Origin: Alcanivoracaceae bacterium
GTDB taxonomy: Bacteria > Pseudomonadota > Gammaproteobacteria > Pseudomonadales > Alcanivoracaceae
Direction of reading: 5' to 3'
NCBI GenBank assembly: GCA_023146255.1
Contig: JAGLCJ010000006.1
Span: forward strand, 62,001-126,000
DNA length: 64,000 nt
Positions within the stretch are counted from its first letter, which is position 1, and each line of letters opens with the position of its first letter. Under the pieces are notes generated by a model. The model saw only the letters and a list, made by a program, of their open reading frames with translations. It made no database searches and was not told the origin of the DNA. This document shows, piece by piece, positions 25,352-34,677 of the stretch. The position numbers and the translations under genes were made by a program.

Positions 25352-26650
25352 CAAGGCCTGCCCGGCTTCGCGGCGCTCTGGCGGGGTCCAGTCAAACGGC
25401 ACATTGTAGGTCATCAGAAAGCCACCAAGGGTGATAAGCACACGGGCAATACCAATATAGGAATCCGGGATACGCACCCGGTTCTCACGGAATTTTTCCA
25501 GCAAGTCAGACATTGCCAGACCAAAATCATTCCGTTTCATTCTGTCGCTGAGCACATACTGGGCCAGCTCGCGCAAGGTATCCGGATTACCGCCGACGAA
25601 GCCGGCATCGATAAATAGCTGGCCGATATCAACGCTGCCTTCAAATCCCATCAACCCGTACAGCAAGCGGGAATAGTTTCGCACCTCATCCGGCGTCAGG
25701 CGCCCCAGCGTGCCAAGATCCAGAATGCTGATGTCACCATCATCACTGACGATGAAATTTCCCGGATGCGGATCTGCCTGATAGACACCAATACGCGTCA
25801 CCTGTTGCAGATAGGATGTAAATAACAGCGTTAACAGGTCTGCTGCCTTCTCCGGATGCGCATCAAGATAATCCCTGAGTCGATAACCGGGCTGCCACTC
25901 GCTGACCAGCACATTCGGTCCGGACAACTCTGCCACCAGAGCGGCAACGCGAATACGTGGCGGATGCGGGATACGGCTGAAACGCCGCATATTTTCTGCC
26001 TCGTTACGGAAGTCCAGCTCCACCGAGGTCATCTCAAGCAGCTGTTCGGTGATCTGGACAAAATCCAGCTCACGGAACAACGGCGCCATCAATAGCGCCA
26101 TCAGGCGGAACACTCTTGCATCCTGCTCGAATAACTCCACCACCCCGGGCAGGCGTACCTTGACCGCCACTTCCCGACCATCCTGCAGCACTGCACGATG
26201 GACCTGGGCGATCGACGCCGTTGCGGCAGGAATTTCACTGAACTCCCTGAAGCGATCACGCCAACGCGATCCCCACGCCCGTTCGAGCACCGGTTCGATC
26301 CGCGCATACGACACCGCAGCCGCATCGTTCTGCAAGGCTTGAAGAGCATGAATATACGCCGGGGGCAAAACATCCGGACGGCAGGAGAAGAATTGCCCAG
26401 CCTTGACCCACATTGCGCCATTGCGACGGCAGAGCTCGGCCACAGCCGCTGCGGCCTCCCTGTGGACGCGCTCCAGATCCTCGACACTGGCACTTCTCAC
26501 GGCCAGACCGTGGCGACCATACAAGGCCAGCACATCAACCGCTGTCCGCAATGCCCGCAGATAGCGTCGTCGACCAGCGAGTAAGCCGGTAAACGCAGCA
26601 GAACCTGCCCGTGCCAATTGGATACTGGAAACCAAACCTGCTTCCCCCAC
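25343..26650 (-). CDS. ABC1/AarF/UbiB-family atypical kinase (short form)
   Basis: A 435-aa protein of the ABC1 (AarF/UbiB/ADCK) family. The KxGQ motif (MWVKAGQFFSCRPDVLP), the Ala-rich nucleotide loop (AATASIAQVH), the VAIK-like Lys (VAVKVRLPG), and the catalytic and metal motifs (YQADPHPGNF and LDLGTLG) are present. It lacks the C-terminal transmembrane pair seen in UbiB. Members support ubiquinone synthesis or lipid homeostasis; which applies is unknown. The GTG start at 26650 has no clear Shine-Dalgarno and is uncertain. A second family member lies at 28138-29802. Confidence 0.85.
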   Translation of the reverse strand: MGEAGLVSSIQLARAGSAAFTGLLAGRRRYLRALRTAVDVLALYGRHGLAVRSASVEDLERVHREAAAAVAELCRRNGAMWVKAGQFFSCRPDVLPPAYIHALQALQNDAAAVSYARIEPVLERAWGSRWRDRFREFSEIPAATASIAQVHRAVLQDGREVAVKVRLPGVVELFEQDARVFRLMALLMAPLFRELDFVQITEQLLEMTSVELDFRNEAENMRRFSRIPHPPRIRVAALVAELSGPNVLVSEWQPGYRLRDYLDAHPEKAADLLTLLFTSYLQQVTRIGVYQADPHPGNFIVSDDGDISILDLGTLGRLTPDEVRNYSRLLYGLMGFEGSVDIGQLFIDAGFVGGNPDTLRELAQYVLSDRMKRNDFGLAMSDLLEKFRENRVRIPDSYIGIARVLITLGGFLMTYNVPFDWTPPERREAGQALSG

Positions 26651-26774
26651 GAAAGTGCCATTAGTGTAACCACATCATGACATCGTGTACTGTGACGTAT
26701 TGAAGCGGCCTGTAACAGCAAGTAAAAGGTGCGCTGATGTTCACTGAAAGCTGCCTGAAAAACGGAAATCTGCC

Positions 26775-27407
26775 ATGCCATCAGTTCGTATTGCCCGAGA
26801 TGACCCTCGTGCCATCCACAGCCGCGGTATCGTCATCCTCAAACCGGCCCACCCCCTGATCCGCAAGCTGAAACGCGACCTGCCCACACCCTGCATTCAT
26901 GGCGACAAGGTCTGGGATTCCAGCTGGCTGCTGATGGATGAGCTGCGTCGCAATCCGCCGCCAGTCGGTGCCACCCTGATGGATCTCGGTTGCGGCTGGG
27001 GACCGCTCAGCATGTTCGCGGCAAAAAGACTGAAGCAGCAGGTAATCGGTGTGGATGCAGACGATGGCGTGTTTCCGTATCTGCATCTGCATGCCGAACT
27101 TAATGGTGTCAGCATCGAGACCCGGCAACGCCGCTTTGAAAAGCTTGGTGGAAAGGAGTTGAGCAGCGTCAGCACCCTTGCCGGCGCGGACATCTGCTTT
27201 TGGGACGAATTGACCCCGGTGCTGTTTAACCTGATCCGCAGGTCTCTGAAATCCGGTGTCCGGCGTGTCCTGATCGCCGACCCGGGCCGCGATCCGTTCT
27301 ATCAGCTGGCCGAACGCTGCGAAAAGGCATTCAACTCCCGTGTTGTCGAGCGTACGACTTCAACACCGAAAGCGGCAGTGGCGGATCTGCTTATCGTCGA
27401 GGCCTGA
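26775..27407 (+). CDS. RsmC-like class I methyltransferase
   Basis: A 210-aa SAM-dependent methyltransferase. Motif I is TLMDLGCGWGPLSMFAA, and the acidic residue after strand 2 is VIGVDAD. The segment ADICFWDELTPVLFNLIRRSL, where motif IV would be, does not show the N/D-PP-Y/F of amino-methyltransferases, so it may act on another target. Its stop overlaps the ATG of the pseudouridine synthase gene (TGATG), which hints at an RNA-related role, but this is only contextual. Confidence 0.75.
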   Translation: MPSVRIARDDPRAIHSRGIVILKPAHPLIRKLKRDLPTPCIHGDKVWDSSWLLMDELRRNPPPVGATLMDLGCGWGPLSMFAAKRLKQQVIGVDADDGVFPYLHLHAELNGVSIETRQRRFEKLGGKELSSVSTLAGADICFWDELTPVLFNLIRRSLKSGVRRVLIADPGRDPFYQLAERCEKAFNSRVVERTTSTPKAAVADLLIVEA

Positions 27408-28075
27408 TGGACTCGCGCCCGTTCCACCTGCCACCGCCCTGCACGGAACCGTTGCAGGTACTGCATGTTGACGACGCCCTGGTGATCGTCAACAAACCTG
27501 CCTTCTTGCTGTCCGTACCCGGGCGCGGCCCGCTCAAGCAGGACTGCGTGCAGCATCGACTCGCCGATCAGTATGACGATATCCGCCTGATTCACCGCCT
27601 CGATCTGGATACCTCCGGACTGATGGTGTTTGCCCGTGGCGCCGATGCACAGAAATTCATCGCCCGACACTTTCAGGAACGCCGGGTAAAGAAGGAGTAC
27701 CACGCCCGAGTGGCCGGTCTGGTCAATCAGGACGAAGGCGAGATCGAGCTGCCCATCATCACCGACTGGATCAACCGGCCACGGCAAAAGATCAGCGAGG
27801 ACGGAAAATGGGCTCTGACACGCTACCGGGTGCTACAGCGGGATCCTGCCAGCGACAGCACGCTGGTGTCGCTGGAACCCTTTACCGGTCGCTCGCATCA
27901 ACTGCGCATTCATATGCGAGAGTTGGGGCACCCCATTCTCGGCTGCGACCTGTACGCACCGGAGGACATTCTGGCCCGTTCTCCACGACTGCTGCTGCAC
28001 GCCTGCAAGCTCGGCCTGACGCACCCTGTATCCGGCCAATGGCAGGTCTATGAATGCCCGCCACCATTCTCCTGA
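27407..28075 (+). CDS. rluA: RluA-like pseudouridine synthase
   Basis: A 222-aa RluA-family enzyme without an S4 domain, the length of E. coli RluA (219). The catalytic motif is HRLDLDTSGLMVFA with the nucleophilic Asp. The segments LLSVPGRG, DWINRPRQK and FTGRSHQLRIHM match RluA itself rather than RluC/D, so uridine 746 of 23S rRNA and position 32 of some tRNAs are likely targets. Translationally coupled to the methyltransferase upstream. Confidence 0.85.
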   Translation: MDSRPFHLPPPCTEPLQVLHVDDALVIVNKPAFLLSVPGRGPLKQDCVQHRLADQYDDIRLIHRLDLDTSGLMVFARGADAQKFIARHFQERRVKKEYHARVAGLVNQDEGEIELPIITDWINRPRQKISEDGKWALTRYRVLQRDPASDSTLVSLEPFTGRSHQLRIHMRELGHPILGCDLYAPEDILARSPRLLLHACKLGLTHPVSGQWQVYECPPPFS

Positions 28076-28137
28076 AGCTCCCACTGCATGCCGAATACCG
28101 CTACCATCAGGCAATCTGACGTCGGACGGAACATCCT

Positions 28138-29802
28138 ATGAGCATTCTTGATACCGGTCGCGACCTGCGTCGCCTCAATGAGCTGACCGGGATTCTGCTG
28201 AAATACGGATTCGCTGACATGATCCGTCGACTTGGTATGGCCGCGCCGTTCGAGCAGGCCGGCAAGCTGATGCGGCAATCCGTCGATCGCGACATGCTGA
28301 CCATGGAACCGGGCGAGCGCCTGCGTCGGGCACTGGAAGAAATGGGCCCGACCTTCGTCAAGCTGGGGCAGATTCTTGCCACCCGGGTGGATCTGTTTCC
28401 GATGGACTGGATCGAGCAGTTTGAAAAGCTGCAGGATAATGCCCGCGCCCTGCCCTACGAAAAACTGTTGCCGAAAATTGAAAAGAGTCTGGGCAAACCG
28501 GTAGACAAGGTCTTCATCAGCATCGATCCCAAACCCATCGGCGTAGCCTCTATCGGTCAGGTGCATCGGGCCGTCACCCGAAGTGGCGAGCAGGTGGTGC
28601 TCAAGGTACAGAAACCCGGTATCCGCTCACGTATTGAATCAGACCTGCGATTGCTGGATCAGGTCGCCAAACTGGCCGCCGACAACTCGGTGGAGCTACG
28701 TCGTTATCGGCCGGTGGAGCTGGTCCGGGAATTCGAACGCTCGCTGACCAGAGAGCTCGATTTCACCAGCGAATCCCGAAACGCTGATCGCATTCGCGAA
28801 AACATGAAAGGGATTAAATGGCTGGTGATTCCCAAGGTGTACTGGGAGTACACCTCGGCAGTGCTGTCAGTACAGGAATATATTGAAGGCATTCCGGCGC
28901 GGCAGACCGATCGCATCGAGGATGCAGGACTGGACCGCAAGCTGATTGCCCGGCGCGGTGCCACTGCGGCATGGAAAATGGCACTGGAGGATGGCTTCTT
29001 CCACGCCGATCCCCATCCCGGCAATTTTCTGATTCTGCCGGGCAACCGCATTGCCATGCTCGACTACGGCATGGTCGGCAAGCTGACCCGTGCCCGTCAG
29101 GAACAGATGGTGCAGATCATGAAATCCGTGGTCATGCAGGAGCCTGAGGGCTGTGCCTCGGTGCTGGCATCCTGGGCCGATGGCATTCCGGTCAAGTTCG
29201 AACAGCTGACCGCCGATATCGAGGACATCATCACCCGCTACTACGGTATTGCTCTGGCCGAGCTGGATGCCCCGGCGTTGCTGCTTGATATTACCTCGCT
29301 GCTGCGCAACCACGATCTGGTGCTGCCCAGCGACATCGCCCTGCTGATCAAGGCAATTATCACGCTGGAGGGCTTCGGCCGGGTACTTGACCCTTCTTTC
29401 GACGTGATGAGCGAAGCCGAGCCGCTGATCAAGCGGATGGTGCGAATCCGCTACAGTCCCGGCCGTCTGGCTCGCAGCCTGAGTATGCGAGCTCTGGATA
29501 TGGTCGATAAGCTCTATGCGCCGCCCCCGGCGCAGGGCAGCCAACGCGGAGGTACTGGAGTCGGCATTGATCCAAGACACCTTGAGCGGCTGGTCGGCCG
29601 TCTCGAGCGCTCGCAATACCGGCTGGTGCAAACCGGGCTCACCGTTGCCGGCATTCTCTGCGGCAGCCTGCTGCTGGCCGGCCGGGTGGCACCGACAATC
29701 TGGGATATTTCCGTGTTTGGCCTGATGATACTGCTGGCCAGCGGCACCTGGTCAATCTGGATGATGCTGGTGGCACGTCGCCACCTGCGCGAATGGGAGT
29801 AG
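28138..29802 (+). CDS. ABC1/AarF/UbiB-family atypical kinase (long, membrane-anchored form)
   Basis: A 554-aa ABC1-family protein with UbiB-like architecture. KxGQ motif: FVKLGQILATRVDLFP. Nucleotide loop: IGVASIGQVH. VAIK-like Lys: VVLKVQKPG. HADPHPGNF and LDYGMVG catalytic/metal motifs. Two transmembrane helices close the protein (LTVAGILCGSLLLAG and VFGLMILLASGTWSIWMM). It is not beside ubiE/ubiJ, so it is probably a paralogue of UbiB rather than UbiB itself. The M48 protease gene follows after five bases. Confidence 0.88.
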   Translation: MSILDTGRDLRRLNELTGILLKYGFADMIRRLGMAAPFEQAGKLMRQSVDRDMLTMEPGERLRRALEEMGPTFVKLGQILATRVDLFPMDWIEQFEKLQDNARALPYEKLLPKIEKSLGKPVDKVFISIDPKPIGVASIGQVHRAVTRSGEQVVLKVQKPGIRSRIESDLRLLDQVAKLAADNSVELRRYRPVELVREFERSLTRELDFTSESRNADRIRENMKGIKWLVIPKVYWEYTSAVLSVQEYIEGIPARQTDRIEDAGLDRKLIARRGATAAWKMALEDGFFHADPHPGNFLILPGNRIAMLDYGMVGKLTRARQEQMVQIMKSVVMQEPEGCASVLASWADGIPVKFEQLTADIEDIITRYYGIALAELDAPALLLDITSLLRNHDLVLPSDIALLIKAIITLEGFGRVLDPSFDVMSEAEPLIKRMVRIRYSPGRLARSLSMRALDMVDKLYAPPPAQGSQRGGTGVGIDPRHLERLVGRLERSQYRLVQTGLTVAGILCGSLLLAGRVAPTIWDISVFGLMILLASGTWSIWMMLVARRHLREWE

Positions 29803-29807
29803 AAGCA

Positions 29808-30596
29808 ATGAAAGCAGCCAAATGGATTTCCGCCACCGTGGTCACGGTGGCACTGGTGGCCTGTGCCACCTCGCCAATGGGACGCCGGCAACTGCTGCTG
29901 CAGCCGTCCGCACAGATGGACCAGATGGGCCTTACCGCCTATCAACAGCTCAAGCAGCAAACACCACTGTCAACCAATCAGAAGCAAATCGCCTATGTCA
30001 CCTGCATCAGTAATGCCCTGACCGCAACACTGGAGAAGCAGCAGAACTGGGAAATCAACCTGTTCGAAGACCCCACCGCCAACGCCTTCGCGTTGCCGGG
30101 CGGTTTTATGGGCGTGCACACCGGCCTGCTCAATGTCGCCACCAATCAGCATCAGCTCGCCGCAGTGGTCGGCCACGAGATTGGTCATGTGCTGGCCCAG
30201 CACAGCAATGAGCGGGTTTCCATCGAGATGGCCACCAGCACCGGCATGCAACTGTTGCAGGCGCTGGCGGGGGAACAAACCGCAGAAAAGCAGATGGTGT
30301 TCGCGGCACTGGGGGTTGGCGCCCAGTTCGGCGTCAGCATGCCGTTCAGCCGCAAGCACGAATCCGAGGCCGACCTGATTGGCCTCGAGATGATGGCCAA
30401 GGCCGGCTTCGATCCGCGTCAGGCGGTGGCGCTGTGGGAGAACATGCAGGCGGCTGGCGGCAAGGCGCCACCGGAGTTTCTCTCCACCCACCCGTCCGGC
30501 AGTACTCGTATCCGTGAGCTCAACAAGCACATGGCGATAGCTCTGCCGCTTTACCAGCAGGCAGTGGCAAGCGGCCGTACACCAAAGTGCGGTTAA
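29808..30596 (+). CDS. M48-family metalloprotease, lipoprotein
   Basis: A 262-aa zinc metalloprotease related to LoiP/YcaL. The lipobox LVAC gives an acylated Cys at residue 19. Zinc motif HEIGH (VVGHEIGHVLAQHSN) and the third ligand Glu in KHESEADLIGLEMM are present, with the C-terminal STHPSGSTRIREL seen in the family. It probably degrades misfolded outer-membrane proteins on the inner face of the outer membrane. The start has GGGAG upstream, five codons inside the open frame. Confidence 0.88.
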   Translation: MKAAKWISATVVTVALVACATSPMGRRQLLLQPSAQMDQMGLTAYQQLKQQTPLSTNQKQIAYVTCISNALTATLEKQQNWEINLFEDPTANAFALPGGFMGVHTGLLNVATNQHQLAAVVGHEIGHVLAQHSNERVSIEMATSTGMQLLQALAGEQTAEKQMVFAALGVGAQFGVSMPFSRKHESEADLIGLEMMAKAGFDPRQAVALWENMQAAGGKAPPEFLSTHPSGSTRIRELNKHMAIALPLYQQAVASGRTPKCG

Positions 30597-30609
30597 AAAT
30601 CAGAACCGG

Positions 30610-30633
30610 CGCTGACCGCGATAGCGGTCAGCG
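30610..30633. repeat. Perfect 10-bp inverted repeat between convergent genes
   Basis: Arms CGCTGACCGC and GCGGTCAGCG around a GATA loop. It overlaps the last two codons of nfuA (stop at 30628-30630) and ends 37 bases after the M48 gene. No adjacent T-run on either strand, though a T5 stretch lies about 11 bases beyond on the minus strand. Confidence 0.6.
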
Positions 30634-31221
30634 GAAGTAGGCGTTATCGCGGACGCTGTGGTCGGTCTTGTCACGCACCGCCGACAGCTCCGGAACGCGC
30701 TCTTTCAGGGTTTTCTCGACGCCACTCTTCAGGGTCATGTCTACCGCTGAACAACCCTGACAGCCACCACCGAATTCAAGAATGGCGACATTATCTTCAG
30801 TCAGCTCGAGTAGCTGGACGTTGCCACCATGGGCAGCAAGGCTCGGATTGATCTCGGCGTACAGAATGTGATTGATGCGCTCTTCCAGAGTCGCGTCCGG
30901 GCCGATATCCGGCACTCGCGATTTCGGTGCACGGAAGGTCAACTGCCCGCCCATGCTGTCCTTCTTGAAGTCAATCGAAGCATCTTCGAGGTAGCGGACA
31001 CTCTTGCCCTCAATCCAGGCGTGAAAGCCGTCGTAATCGTAGCGCACATCGCTCTCTTCCTGCTCGCCCGGCGGGCAGTAGGCCATGCAGCACTCAGCAT
31101 GGGGGGTCCCTGGCCGCTCGACAAAAATACGCACCCCCATACCCGGCGAGCCCTGCCGATCTAGCAGATCTCGCAGGTATTCACGGGCATTCTCGGTGAT
31201 GGCAATCAGCGGTTCGGTCAT
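30628..31221 (-). CDS. nfuA: Fe/S biogenesis protein NfuA
   Basis: A 197-aa carrier that receives 4Fe-4S clusters and passes them to apo-proteins, especially under oxidative or iron stress. It has an N-terminal degenerate A-type domain (ISCA-like, with HAECCMAYCPP) and a C-terminal Nfu domain with the cluster-binding CxxC at Cys154/Cys157 (GGGCQGCSAVDMTLKSGVE). Length matches E. coli NfuA (191). Confidence 0.95.
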   Translation of the reverse strand: MTEPLIAITENAREYLRDLLDRQGSPGMGVRIFVERPGTPHAECCMAYCPPGEQEESDVRYDYDGFHAWIEGKSVRYLEDASIDFKKDSMGGQLTFRAPKSRVPDIGPDATLEERINHILYAEINPSLAAHGGNVQLLELTEDNVAILEFGGGCQGCSAVDMTLKSGVEKTLKERVPELSAVRDKTDHSVRDNAYFR

Positions 31222-31250
31222 GAAGCGGCTCTCAACTCGGATTCCCGACT

Positions 31251-31278
31251 ATTTTAGTCAAGTATTCGAACCTTGCAA
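31251..31278 (-). promoter_or_regulatory. Candidate promoter of nfuA
   Basis: Read on the minus strand: TTGCAA (31273-31278), 16-base spacer, TAAAAT (31251-31256). The predicted start is near 31244, about 23 bases before the ATG. Confidence 0.45.
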
Positions 31279-31357
31279 TGGCTTTACCCTTCCCTTTCCA
31301 GAGCTGATCGCTATCATGTCGCCGCAACCACCCTGTTTATGCCTATGGAGTCATGTC

Positions 31358-31576
31358 ATGACCGAGCCGACGCCAGACAAGAAACCCAACCTGTTGCAGG
31401 TTATTGGCAGCGTGCTGGCCAGCCTGCTCGGCGTCCAGAGTGGCAAGAACCGTGAGCGCGATTTCGAGAAGGGCGACCCGAAGGACTATATCGGCGTGTA
31501 TGTTGCCCTGGTGGTGCTGTTCGTGATCGGCATGATCGTTCTGGTCAATATGGTGATTGCCTCCGCTGGCAGGTAA
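31358..31576 (+). CDS. DUF2970-type small membrane protein
   Basis: A 72-aa protein. A soluble N-terminus (KPNLLQVIGSVLASLLGVQS) leads, through a charged RERDFEKGDP segment, to one C-terminal transmembrane helix (YVALVVLFVIGMIVLVNMVI). This is the DUF2970 layout. GGAG lies seven bases before the ATG. Function unknown. It precedes the sulfite reductase gene by 127 bases. Confidence 0.8.
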   Translation: MTEPTPDKKPNLLQVIGSVLASLLGVQSGKNRERDFEKGDPKDYIGVYVALVVLFVIGMIVLVNMVIASAGR

Positions 31577-31703
31577 GCCGGCGTGCGGCATATCCATATA
31601 ACCGCATCATCCTTTCGACCCCTGCCCTTATTTGCTACAGTGCGTCGCCCGGCGCCAGTGGCGCTCTATTCCCATACAAATTAGCAGGTTACCCAGAGCC
31701 TCT

Positions 31704-33348
<1,645 letters not shown>

Positions 33349-33365
<17 letters not shown>

Positions 33366-33843
33366 AGACGGCGCCCTGACCGACAACGAATGGGTGCGGG
33401 TGACGCCGGAAGACGACGGCATTCCGGCCAACGGCGACATCATTGTTTCGCTGAGCTGCTGGCAGGAACAGAAGGAAGCGCTGAAGAATCGCGCTGGCAA
33501 GGTGGCAGTGTGCCTGGAGCCGGGTCAGGAACCGGCGGAGATTGCCGCCGATCTGGCCGACCTGCCGATGGTGGCGATCAATTTCCCGGTGTTCGCCGAT
33601 GGCCGTGGCTATTCCTATGCCCGTGAGCTGCGTAGCCGCTACGGCTATCAGGGCGAGATTCGTGCGCTGGGTGATGTGCTGCAGGATCAGCTGTTCTATA
33701 TGTGGCGCTGTGGTTTCAATGCGTTTGATATTCGTGCCGATCGGGATGCGGCGGAAGCATTGAAAGGCCTGAACGATTTCACCGTCACCTATCAAGGCGA
33801 TGCCCGTGATCCGCGGCCAATCTATCGACGGACGTCAGCTTAA
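33349..33843 (+). CDS. DUF934 protein, sulfite reductase partner
   Basis: A 164-aa DUF934 protein. The start codon lies 17 bases inside cysI, with AAGGAG eight bases upstream, so it is translationally coupled. The core reads NFPVFADGRGYSYARELRSRYGYQGEIRALGDVLQDQLFYMWRCGF in pieces, the family signature. DUF934 genes almost always follow ferredoxin-type sulfite reductases and are thought to be needed for the activity; the exact role is not settled. Confidence 0.9.
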
Positions 33844-33950
33844 TTTTCGCCCTGGCTTCTGAACTTTTTCGGGAGCCAGCCATTTTCAGGCCAGCGATCA
33901 GGCATGCTTGAGAGTGCCTGTCAGGGGTTGCCTCGGCAGTGAGCCTCTCC

Positions 33951-34064
33951 GGCCAGAGCAGCAATCGGGGCTTGCCGGGACCCGCCGTGAATCCATCCCT
34001 GGGGGCTTGTGTTCGACATCCATGTCTCACACAGTCCCGGCAAGCCCCGATTGCTGCTCTGGCC
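33951..34064. repeat. Palindromic element with perfect 31-bp arms
   Basis: Arms 33951-33981 and 34034-34064 are exact inverted copies, separated by 52 bases. It lies in the 458-base gene-free gap 33844-34301. The size and structure fit a REP/MITE-like dispersed element. It could also fold in RNA and act as the end of the cysI-DUF934 transcript, since a T-rich tract follows. A smaller 6-bp hairpin (33852-33879) precedes it. Confidence 0.75.
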
Positions 34065-34154
34065 TCGCATCCTGCTATTTTCCCGCTTTTCCTCTTTTCA
34101 TTTTTCTTCGTTATTTTCTCTGTTCCTCTCTGCTCTTTTCTTGCTTTTGACTCA
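34065..34154. other. Pyrimidine-rich tract
   Basis: A stretch of about 85 bases that on the plus strand is nearly all C and T (runs such as TTTTCCTCTTTTC), very different from the surrounding base composition. It joins the two inverted-repeat elements. No open frame is convincing here. Confidence 0.5.
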
Positions 34155-34187
34155 CCCCTGACTCACGGCGGCACGGTCCCTCCGTTA

Positions 34188-34273
34188 GGCGTGAACGCCA
34201 CCACATCCGTAGGGTGACTTTAAGTGCAGCGCAGCGGAACGGTCAGCCCGGAGGATGTGGCGGCGGTTGCGCC
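34188..34273. repeat. Second, imperfect inverted repeat
   Basis: Arms 34188-34208 and 34253-34273 (21 bases each) match at 17 of 21 positions as inverted copies, with a 44-base spacer. The arm ends CCACATCC / GGATGTGG are exact. It lies 29 bases from the end of the Rieske gene. Confidence 0.55.
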
Positions 34274-34301
34274 CTGGCACGGTGGTGAAGTTGGTACCGA
34301 C

Positions 34302-34604
34302 CTAGATTTCAACCCCGAGATAACTCCCGTCATACGCCGGCAAATAGGTTTTCAACCGACAGGAAGGCGCCTGAAAGCAGTCTCCGCGCTCGAGATGGAA
34401 AGCAAAGCCGTGCCGCGGGCAGATGATGCGCTCGCCTCGCAATGAACCGCGGTCCAGCGGGAAGCCCTGATGCGGGCAGCTGTTTTCGATCAGGAATACA
34501 CGGCCATCCTGCTGCAATAACAGAATGTCCTCGCGATCGATCCGGAAAGTCGCGCGAAAGCCGTCATGGAGCTGGTCCAGCCGGACCAGTCTGTGAAATG
34601 CCAT
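34302..34604 (-). CDS. Small Rieske [2Fe-2S] protein
   Basis: A 100-aa soluble Rieske-type ferredoxin. Cluster ligands are Cys43/His45 (CPHQG) and Cys62/His65 (CPRHGFAF), the CxH...CxxH arrangement of NirD/dioxygenase-type ferredoxins. No membrane anchor or partner oxygenase gene is adjacent. It may serve as an electron donor; the partner cannot be inferred. It follows the ppsA terminator on the same strand, so it needs its own promoter. Confidence 0.88.
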   Translation of the reverse strand: MAFHRLVRLDQLHDGFRATFRIDREDILLLQQDGRVFLIENSCPHQGFPLDRGSLRGERIICPRHGFAFHLERGDCFQAPSCRLKTYLPAYDGSYLGVEI

Positions 34605-34642
34605 TGGCCTGACACTCCTCTGACAAATGCATAGCCCGATAT

Positions 34643-34670
34643 AAAAACGCCCACCGAAGTGGGCGTTTTT
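34643..34670. terminator. Rho-independent terminator of ppsA
   Basis: Perfect 12-bp inverted repeat: A5 CGCCCAC, CGAA loop, GTGGGCG T5. Seven bases beyond the ppsA stop on the minus strand; symmetric and so potentially bidirectional. Confidence 0.9.
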
Positions 34671-34677
34671 GCAGGCT

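Noticed and set aside
33951..34064. Possible CRISPR or insertion-sequence remnant
   Set aside because: There is one inverted pair only, with no regularly spaced direct repeats, no transposase frame and no visible target-site duplication.
33908..34217. Two small open frames (80 and 92 codons) across the palindromic element
   Set aside because: They run through the inverted repeat and the pyrimidine tract, giving low-complexity Phe/Leu/Ser-rich peptides with no Shine-Dalgarno.
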